Source of the DNA: Chinchilla lanigera
Taxonomy: Eukaryota; Chordata; Mammalia; Rodentia; Chinchillidae
Assembly (NCBI RefSeq): GCF_000276665.1
Contig: NW_004955460.1
Location: 5,469,133 to 5,533,132, forward strand
DNA length: 64,000 nucleotides
Direction of reading: 5' to 3'
Shown: in pieces, positions 55,400-64,000 of the stretch
Layout of the letters: every line of letters starts with the position of its first letter
Numbering within the stretch: the first letter of the stretch is position 1
Translations under genes and position numbers: made by a program
The notes under the pieces: generated by a model
What the model was told of the DNA's origin: nothing
Database searches by the model: none
Seen by the model: the letters and a program-made list of their open reading frames with translations, nothing else

Positions 55400-57511
55400 A
55401 AAAATGAGTGATTCTTGAAAACTATCAAATATTCAATTGGAGTTCAAGTTTCCTATTATCTTTTAATGTCAGAATTTTACAAAATCAGTATCCAAATAAG
55501 GTGCATACATAATCCCTGTTATGTCTTCTATGTTTCTTTTCATCTGTTGGTTTCCCCTGTCCATCTATAATTTCCTCATGGCAGAAATTCAACCACTTCT
55601 CCTGGAGGATTTTGCTGTTGCCTGAGCATAGAGTGACTTAACATGTTTCTTTATTTCAGGTGCTGTAAATCAATAGAATAATTGGCTCTAGGAGATTAAT
55701 CAGATTCAGGTTTCTGAATAGGCCCTTTTATAGAAGCATTTGTTTCCTTGCTCAGTGGTGTTCGATTGTCTGGTTATCGTACTCATATTTGATATTAGCA
55801 GTAAAAGATGCTTAGTACCTATATCCATACTTCATTTTGGGCTATGAAAGGGTGACATCCAGTTCTATCATTTCTTTTCATTTATTTCCTGAAATGTCAT
55901 AAGGAAAATCTTACTCTTATCTACTATTTGGTAAACTAGTAGTTCTATTGTCCTTAAATTTTTGAAATAATTAATTCACTGATATTTTCCATTGTTTGAC
56001 ATCTCTTTAAAATCATGAAACCATAGATTTAATATTGGATGTCTCAGTCTTTTGCAGTTTTTTTCTCCTCATTGATTCTTCTATTTCCTCATCTTTGAGA
56101 ATCTTTGAAAGCTGACTCTTGAGCTTTTAGCATTAAGCTAGTAAGTAACATTTGGCAGCTTCCTTGTTACCCAATGTGACAAGAATTTCTAAGACCATGT
56201 TGTCTCTTTCCTATTCTACACCTGAAGTTAGCCTTTTTCTGGGAAATTCTGGCTCCTCTTAGAAGGAAGTGGGGCTTCTACACTAAATTCTGAGTGCTGA
56301 GATACTTATTGCTGTTGAATATGTCAGTATTTCTAGGCCTTTACAGTTGAAAAATTAGACAAATATTTTAAGTAGAAAGCACCATGAACTTACAGTGATA
56401 TTTCAAACACGGTATTAAAAAAAAGGTCTTTACTTAATTTCTTCTTTCTCACATCTATTTTTCCATTTTCACTTGCCAAAAATCTTACTTGTGAAGTCAT
56501 GCAGGATTGTAGAGTTGAACACAGAAGTACATTATGTATATACCTTTTATATAACAAAATTCCCACTACCACCTATAGTGTTATAACTGAAAATGTATGA
56601 GATTCCTTTGTAGAATTTTGAGCTTTAGAAAATATATCCTTCAGGATGTATATTTAAAAATATATGTATAGCTGCTTGAATCAGTTATTTTCTCTGTGAT
56701 TATGCCATCCACTAGTTTCCCATTTTAGAATCATTTATTTTAATGAAAAATTTAAAAGCCTTTTAAAAATTCACTTTTTATCACTTAAAATGTGTAAATG
56801 TTTCAAAATCAATCTTGTGAAACCAAATATGTTCAGTGAATCTGCCTGTTATGTATGGTCCTCACACCTCTCTCTGTATTTGCAAGGAGACAGCAATGCT
56901 AGGGATATATATGTCTGTTATGTACAATATTTTCCCTTTATCACCATTGCTTATTCATAATCTCACAATTAACCATAGGCTAATTTCCTGAGACCTACAG
57001 CTGATACACTTACAGTCATTTTTATCATTGAAATGCTGTTTTCTAGGAGGTACTTCAGGAAGAATTCATTAGCTGTTCGTAAGTGTGTGGCTTTATACTG
57101 AAAAACAGTTTTTCCAGACATAAAATACTTGGATCAGAGTTTATGCTCCACTTAAGAAGGTGTAAAATGTTGTTACTGAAAACTTTAGACAATCTCGTTT
57201 TCCTTCACTTACAAGTGACTTAGACTTTTTGTCCAAATGCAGAAATAACGTACTTAGTTTCTTCCAAGACCAATCATCTCCTTAGATTTTTCTGTGTTCA
57301 CAGTTTCTCTTTTTGGCTACATGGTTTGTCATGTGTATTTTCAGATACACACACAAACACACACACATATACACATGCATACACACACAGGCACACATAT
57401 GTACTCTTAATTTTAGGAAAGTTTATTTTTAATTGTGTTAATCTACTTGTGGTGGTTTGATTTCTTCTTTGTGAACTCTCATGTTGTTTCTCTTTTTCTA
57501 CCTTCCACAGT
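55400..57511. other. No recognised feature; (CA)n near its end
   Basis: AT-rich. A CA-rich microsatellite (ACACACACAAACACACACAC) lies at 57346-57396. No gene or transposon is recognised. Confidence 0.45.
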
Positions 57512-57527
57512 AAAGAATTAGGGATTT

Positions 57528-57613
57528 AGGGGCTGGGGATTTAGCTCAGCGGCAAAAGCGCCTGCCTGGAAAGCGCAAGGTCGTGAGTTTGGTTCCCGGT
57601 ACCGGAGAAAAAC

Positions 57614-57641
<28 letters not shown>
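57528..57641 (+). mobile_element. ID-type SINE, young, long pure A tail
   Basis: AGGGGCTGGGGATTTAGCTC (A-box), CGTGAGTTTGGTTCCC (B-box), GGTACCGGAGAAAAACC, then about 30 uninterrupted As. The 16-base target duplications AAAGAATTAGGGATTT at 57512-57527 and 57642-57657 are identical. The intact ends and tail make it the freshest-looking insertion in the window. Confidence 0.97.
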
Positions 57642-57646
<5 letters not shown>

Positions 57647-57657
57647 ATTAGGGATTT

Positions 57658-59221
57658 GCAGAGGACTGATAACTGAATCAAACCTATTAAAAGCCTAATT
57701 TTAAATGAGAAGTAAAAATTTAGTGAATATAGTCCAAGCACAGAAATGACTGACAAGAGACTGAGTTGAATATTTTCTATGACTCAACTAACAACCTCTC
57801 TACTTCCTGGCAATCTTATATTTTCTTATTTCTTTAAATGGCAAAAATCAGGAACTATAGAAAATTTATCATCATATTTGAAATTATGCAAAGTTTTCAC
57901 TTTGTAGCTTACTAAACATTCCCAGGGGAATTACTGATAAATCATTTCTAGGTAATGCTATATTTTTTCCCAAATGCTACATTTCTTTTTCTTTATATGT
58001 GGCATCATAGCTAGGCTTTCCATTTTCTTCCTGGCTGCTAGGAATCTGAGCCAAATAATGGCTCAGTCTTAAAATAATAGACAAAATTATGCAGAGATTG
58101 TTATTGCATGCATATATTCTTTTCTTAGAACCCAGCTACTACTTCAAAGGTTTTTAAACCTTGTTAGAAAGGAAATACCTGCAGAGAAATTGCATACAAA
58201 ATTTAGTTCAAATATGTATTATGAGAATGTCTGTACATTTAATCAGATTCTAGTTTCTAAAAAGTATCTATAATACAGAAAACGTTAAAATCATGGGTAT
58301 TGTATTTATTATTGTATTTTATTTATAAAATAAAAGCTTGTATCCTGGTTTAATTTTAAACTTCAATGATTTATATCAAAACAAATGACTTACTTTCTAA
58401 ACCAAATCACTGCTTATATCTTGACAAAGTATAATTTAAAATGATCTAATGAATTTACAGTGGTGACTTCAATCACTCCAAGTTATGGTATTTACAAGCA
58501 TAGACCATGTAATACAAAAAAGGAAAGTTAAGCTCTTTTACTGCAAATATGAATAACTTGATGAAAATTCATGAACAGAATTCACTAACTTTGGAGACAA
58601 TACTAATATGATTATTAATCTTAAAAGTGTCTTTCTGAAAATAGGTTGAGACACAAAGCATTTCATTATGGTCACATTATTTTGACATAAGCTAATTTCA
58701 TTTTATTTCTCCTCTACATTTCTTTTCTCCTATTATCACATTGTGTTTTCTTGGGCATGGGTAAATGTCTTGCGGTCTTTTAGTGAACATTCATCAAGTT
58801 GGTAAAGGGTTTATTACCGTGCATCAGATGCCTCTGGAGAAATGCCTCCATCACTTAACCAAGAACTTGAATCTGTAAATAGTTCTTTGCCTGACAGATA
58901 AAGACAAAAGAAATTGCAGCATGGAACATTTTATAAAAAGGGCTTTAGACTGGATATGTATCTAGCTCTTATACTGAATATTTTTAAAACTTGTTAACTG
59001 TATTCTCAATTATACTTTCATATAGTTATATATTGAATAGGTATAATAACCTTATTACAAATTGAAATAAAGTAACAGAATATTATCTGGAACTTGGATT
59101 GACAGTACATCAAGAGAAAAACCTGAGAGCCCACTAATTAAACCTTGATTTATAAATGGCAATTAAAATGTACAAGCAATGACATTAAAATCTTACAATG
59201 AAGTGTAACAAATACACAAAC
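57658..59221. other. No recognised feature
   Basis: AT-rich sequence; no motif-bearing frame or repeat recognised. Confidence 0.5.
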
Positions 59222-59270
<49 letters not shown>

Positions 59271-59282
59271 CCTGTCTATCTC
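59222..59282. repeat. (ATCT)n microsatellite
   Basis: About twelve near-perfect ATCT units, degrading into ACCTGTCTATCTCTCT at the end. Confidence 0.97.
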
Positions 59283-59679
59283 TCTCTTCTGTCTACACCA
59301 AGAAATGAAGATGTGGACCCAAACGTGGAATACTTGTTAAATCAAGGCTGACCAAACTTGAGAGGTAACAGCTAAACTTCTGTTTGGATACCCAAAATAC
59401 ATCAAAATACATCACATCATTTTCATTTCATCATAGTAAGTAAATGAACCCACTTGCCTAGCATGTATTTATGTTGTATTGCACCAGTGATTTATTTTTA
59501 ACTATTTGGTGCCTTGACAGGAGAGTACCTTATGTAATGATCCCCATAATCAAGCTCATTAACATACATTTCAGCTGACATGTATCTTCATGAATATTTG
59601 ATAAAAATACTTAAGATCTCTTAGCAAATTTCAGCTATGCAATACATCACTATTAGTTATGATTTTCAAGTTGTGTGTT
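59283..59679. other. No recognised feature
   Basis: AT-rich, with a short local repeat of AAAATACATCA near 59392-59415. Confidence 0.5.
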
Positions 59680-59990
59680 AGTTCTCTGGTTCTTATAACC
59701 GAACATTTGTGTCTTGACCAAGCGTACCTATTGGCCCTTGTTCTCTAGCCTCTGGTAATAACATTCTCCAATCTGTTTCTTTAAATTCAACCATGTTAGG
59801 GTTCACACAGAAATGATGTCACACAACACTTATCTTTCTGTATCTATTTCACTTAGAATAATGCCCTGCATGTCATTTATGTTGTGCAGGATTTTCTTCT
59901 TTTTAAAAAAATGCATATTACATTATATATATATATGGATATATGGACACACACACATATACACACACACATGCACGTACATAGGTACAA
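59680..59990 (-). mobile_element. L1 3' UTR fragment, minus strand
   Basis: GTTCTCTAGCCTCTGGTAAT, TCTGTATCTATTTCACTTAG, AATAATGCCCTGCATGTCAT and TGTGCAGGATTTTCTTC are antisense L1 3' UTR blocks. It ends in a (TA)n/(CA)n tract at 59925-59985. Confidence 0.7.
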
Positions 59991-60009
59991 ACAAAAATAT
60001 TTCACTGAA

Positions 60010-60400
60010 ATTCTACTCATAAATTTCTTCTTTCTTTTCATTGGCATATATTAGTGATACATAATACTTATATTCACCTTGGGGAATTGGTACATATACA
60101 CATCACATCTTAATCATTTTGCTTTTCACTTCCCGTCCCATCTCCCCCATCTCCAGATTCCTTTCTCATTTCCACAAATCTATCTCCCTGTTTCCAATCA
60201 TCTCTTTTATTTTGCTTTTAACTTTGTGTTTCTCATATAAGAGAAACTATGCAACATATAAGCTTCTGTGTCTGATCATGTTTGCAAGATGCATCTGTTT
60301 TCCTACAAATGGCTCAAATCTATCCCCCTTTAGAGTTGAGTAGTATTGTATATACGTGTATGGCATATACAGCACAAATTACTAGTTATATATTACTAAT
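60010..60400 (-). mobile_element. L1 3' UTR fragment, minus strand (second)
   Basis: CATTGGCATATATTAGTGAT followed by ACTTATATTCACCTTGGGG and then CTATCTCCCTGTTTCCAATC, ending TTAGAGTTGAGTAGTATTG, resembles the antisense 3' UTR of another L1 subfamily. The 74-residue plus frame is incidental. Confidence 0.55.
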
Positions 60401-62875
60401 TATAGTCTTGATTTTGAAAGCAACTAGATATATAGTTGGAATTTATACTCTTGCAATGACCTAGGAAGATAGCTCCAAATAATTTCCTTCTTGCTTGCTA
60501 TTCTTAGTGTAATTAAACTTTAAAATTGACAATATTTAGACTTGATTGGACATTTGAAAATATGTAGAAAGTGGCTAATGATAACATGTTGAATAGTGTT
60601 AGTGTGTTTAATTTCTAATGACAAGAATCAAAACATCCAGGTAGAATTTCCTAGGTCATTTGCACTTTAAGCAAATGAGCATATGTTTAGTTATTCACTT
60701 GGCTAGAATTAGTAGTTAACTTAGAATTTGATGAAATGGAGTGAAAAATATTTAGGGTTGAAATTGGGCTATGTGAATTATTTTTATGACTTGTAATGTC
60801 ATTTTAAATGCTTAAGTTGGATTCTAACAATGGCGCTCTTTTCTTGCTTCAGGCTTATTCCATTCACAGAGCCAGTGGCACTTAAGAGGCCTAATGAGTT
60901 AGGTTATAAGCAAAGGCTCACCACAGCTTGTGGTCAGACATCTGATTTTAATTATGGAGGGGTAGGTAAACATTGATGCTACGAGGGTCAGATGAAGCTG
61001 GTATACCTTTTCTAAGCTCATTAGAGCTTGTAACTTGCCACTTTACACATACACATGCACACACGCCTGCATGCATGCTCACACAGTCTGAACTGCAGAC
61101 TAGTCTCTGAATTCTTTGTTTTTATATCTTACAGATAATCTTCTAGAGGGAAAAATACAGCCTCAAATGTAACAGTAGATTAAACAAGCAAAAATACAAA
61201 AAACAAGAATGGGTTAGCTCTCAGTTCATGCTCTCTCACACCCACCCTCCAACTCTCACCCCAGAGCCACCCTGGAGCCCTATTACTCTGTTATTTATCC
61301 CTAAATCACACAGTCCCATTCTCTGAAGGTTCATATTTTCCCTAACTGCACTCTAACCCCAGCCAAAAAACAAAAGACCAAAAACAACATCAAAGAAAGC
61401 CCTGCAAAGGTTTTGTTTAACTTCCCTCCCAGCCTACCTCTCATCAAATGAATTCCTTAGAAGTCAGGTCCTGATTAGTAATGCTAGCTTGCTGTAGACT
61501 CATTCTGCTAATTTGATAAAAATCACAATAACAAAGATAGAAGATTCAACACCTTTTATACCATTATCTTCCCTCCGCATCTTATGCTATAGTACTAAAA
61601 GAAGACTTTTCTTCACTGCCTATGAAATACAACCATGAAAGTTGACTTTAATAAACTTAATTCATTTTGCAGTAGCCTCACTCGGGTATATTGAGGTTAG
61701 TTTTTGGTAACTTTTCTCTCAAACCTGCATCAACTACAATTTAAGCATATTTGTTTTAAAATTAAAAATTTAGATCACTGCTTAGCTCTGTTTTCCATTC
61801 CTTCATAGTTTCTGTAGTCTCATACCCAAAGATAAGCACAGCAGGAAGTTTCTGAAGGTGGTATGATATTAATCACCTTCTCAAACTGAGGGAATAACCA
61901 GGAAATATTCCCCATGCCCCACTGCCTCTGACTAACCATGTACCCAACTGACCATCAATGGAGATACTCAGGATTCTGGAGACAGGACCACATGTGTGAT
62001 TCCAGGTATTCCTTAAAGATCCAGATTGGTTCTGATTTGCCTTCCGAGAGCTACTTAAAATAAACCTGCCCTATGGGATTATTAACAGTTCTCTCTAAAA
62101 AACAAAAAACAACTAGTGGAAAATGAACTCATTACATAGGTTAGAATTAAAAGGAAACAAGGTAAAATACTTGCAAATATAATATTATGTATGTTTATCT
62201 TCGTACTTACATCTGCTTCTCGGAGAATCTGTAAAAATACAGTATGCACAAAAGGATGAATTTTGCTATAGGTAAATTATAGTTAAAGAGAAGAGCCATA
62301 AATAAAATGTTATTTTTGATAGCTGTCCTGAAGCAAATTTGGAAAGCCCAAAATATCACCCTTATATTATCATATTCTCATATCTAAGTGTGTAATTGGA
62401 ATGCAAAAGATACAATGTATATAGCAATGATTTTGATTTCACAGTTTTTGTCAAATAATTGCTCAACAATTTCAATTTTGTATTTGAAATAATTTTAACC
62501 ACTCTGGATAAAAGAAAGAGCTGAGTTAAGGATTTGCTGTAAAGGTTCAGTGAGTTGGTGAATTCAGTAAAGGTTTTAATAGTTTTAAAATAAATCACTT
62601 AAATAAAATTAATTCAAACATTTAAGCAGTCTTTTTATTTCAAAGGTTAATTAGGAAATTGTTCAACAATTTAGAGTCTGTAGTTGACATATTTTGCTTC
62701 TTTTCAAATTACAAAGGTAACAAATTTGTCCTGTAATAAATGAAGTCATAAAAGTGAGGGGAAAATGTGCAAGGCTAATACTCTAGCAGCCCAAATCCTG
62801 TGACTTTACCTCACCTCAATGTCATATCCTAGAAATCTCACTGTGGATCTTCCCATACCCGTATTTATTATTTAC
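60401..62875. other. No recognised feature; short CA tract
   Basis: About 2.5 kb, AT-rich. A CA/TG-rich tract lies at 61046-61085. The minus frame at 62362 (78 residues) is low-complexity. No gene or repeat family is recognised. Confidence 0.5.
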
Positions 62876-63687
62876 TTATTATTATTTTTCTTAAACTGTC
62901 AGGTAACATTATGTTTTTATTGCATACAGCACGGTGTTTTGAAGCATATATACATTGTGGAATGGTTAATTCTAGCTAATTGAAAAATACATTGTCTCAC
63001 AGACCATTTTGGTGAGAGTACATTAGTATCTCCTCTACATTTTATATTTTCTGAAACTGCACTTTATTCTGATTGACTGTATTCACCTTGTTACAAAATA
63101 AATCTCTTGATCAACTTTTTTAGATACTACATATAAATGAGATCATGCAGTTTTTGTTTTTCTATGACTGGCTTGTGTCATGTAAATGATGCCTGCTGAA
63201 GTCATCCGTGTTGTTATGAATATCAAGAGTTCATCTTTTAAGACTGAATAACATTCAGGTGTGTGTATATTCACTGCATTTCCTTTATCCAGTCATATGG
63301 CAACAGACACTCCGCTGGATTCTACATCTTAGCTATTGTGAATATCGCTGCTATAAAAATGAAGCGTAGATATCTTTTCAACATACTTATTTAATTGTCT
63401 TTGGCTTTACACTTGCTTTTAAGATTTCTGGATCATACAGTATCTCTGCTTTTAGTTTTCTCACACTGTCTTCAGTAATGGCTGTATTCCCACCATAAGT
63501 TTGCAAGGGTTCCGGTTCTCCACGTCTCACCGTTTGTTATCCTTTGTCTTTTTAATAATAGCCATTCTATCTGGGGGTGAAGTGATATCTCTTTTTGTTT
63601 TTATTTGCATTTCCCTGGTGATTAGGTTATTGAACATTTTTATGAACCTGTTGGTCATTTGCATAACTTATTTTGCAAAATGTCTGC
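62876..63687 (-). mobile_element. Old L1 3' region and ORF2 end, minus strand
   Basis: GCACGGTGTTTTGAAGCATA, TTGTCTCACAGACC, CATATAAATGAGATCATGCA, GTCATATGGCAACAGACACT, CTTAGCTATTGTGAATATCG, AATAATAGCCATTCTATCTG and TATTTGCATTTCCCTGGTGA are antisense L1 blocks in the standard order. Confidence 0.85.
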
Positions 63688-64000
63688 TTATGTATTTATT
63701 TATTTATTTATTTTTATCTTATGGAACAAAGGTAAAACCAAATTGTATAACAAGATGATAGGAAAACAACAATAGTTAATACATTGCATGTTATCATCTT
63801 TAAAGTCGCCACTCAGAGAACCAGATATGGATAAAAAAAATTCTCCAATCAATATAAGCGCAAACCTTCCTTTTCTATGAACTAAGAGACACAAATAGTG
63901 GAACTAATTTGCATTTTTCTCTCTTTCCCCTTCCTTCCTTTATCCTTCCACCATCCCAGTTCCATTTTCCTTTCTAACAGTTTCTTCCCATTTCACAATA
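63688..64000 (-). mobile_element. L1 3' end, minus strand, continues past the window
   Basis: It starts with a (TATT)n tract (63693-63716), then TAACAAGATGATAGGAAAAC and ATGTTATCATCTTTAAAGTC, the same 3' terminal block as at 13607 and 27735. It then runs into pyrimidine-rich 3' UTR. It appears to be a younger L1 adjoining or inserted into the older one. Confidence 0.8.

Overview
The window looks like a gene-poor, AT-rich stretch of a rodent nuclear genome. The rodent call rests on interspersed repeats: seven tRNA-derived ID-type SINEs (several with long A tails and near-perfect target duplications), 7SL-derived B1-type monomers with an internal quasi-duplication, B1 plus tRNA composite SINEs, and MaLR LTRs. 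The ID and B1 subfamilies do not look murid; a non-murid rodent (for example a castorimorph) is only a guess. I see no convincing host protein-coding exon, no functional RNA gene and no CRISPR or operon-like structure. The open reading frames are short, and the recognisable ones belong to dead transposable elements.

Layout. 1-885: minisatellite-like tandem repeats (about 78 bp and 182 bp units). 885-7657: a decayed gamma-type (class I) endogenous retrovirus on the minus strand. It keeps LTR pieces, a primer-binding-site-like segment and broken protease/reverse transcriptase sequence, and is split by a MaLR provirus (988-3669, itself holding a B1), an L1 tail (4540-5330) and an ID SINE (5406-5518). 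7810-14340: a MaLR LTR, unassigned sequence, then an L1 holding a 399 bp solo MaLR LTR, and a minus-strand L1 tail with a triplicated 3' segment. 14745-22410: three mariner-derived elements, two more MaLR LTRs, L1 ORF2 pieces on both strands, and a truncated 5S rRNA pseudogene inside one L1. 22694-28560: a B1, then a long minus-strand L1 (about 23190-27200) carrying six nested insertions, then another minus-strand L1.

28560-35160: an in-frame 117 bp tandem duplication, a less AT-rich unassigned patch near 30 kb, an ancient L1 interrupted by a MaLR LTR with a 129-base assembly gap, and a second gamma-type retrovirus remnant (env transmembrane end plus LTR, minus strand). 35160-47750: MIR, B1 and composite SINEs, an L1 broken by a rearranged MaLR element, a 429 bp hAT element with 8 bp target duplications, and an ID SINE. 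47880-64000: old L1-type sequence, a local 130 bp duplication, a Tigger-type element, further SINEs, simple repeats and L1 3' ends, separated by long stretches in which I recognise nothing.

The window reads as layered transposition history rather than a set of cooperating genes. The most interesting items are the nested L1, the inverted mariner derivatives, the 3'-truncated 5S pseudogene, the two class I retrovirus remnants and the inverted LTR junction near 41.5 kb. I did not find evidence for an undescribed functional system.
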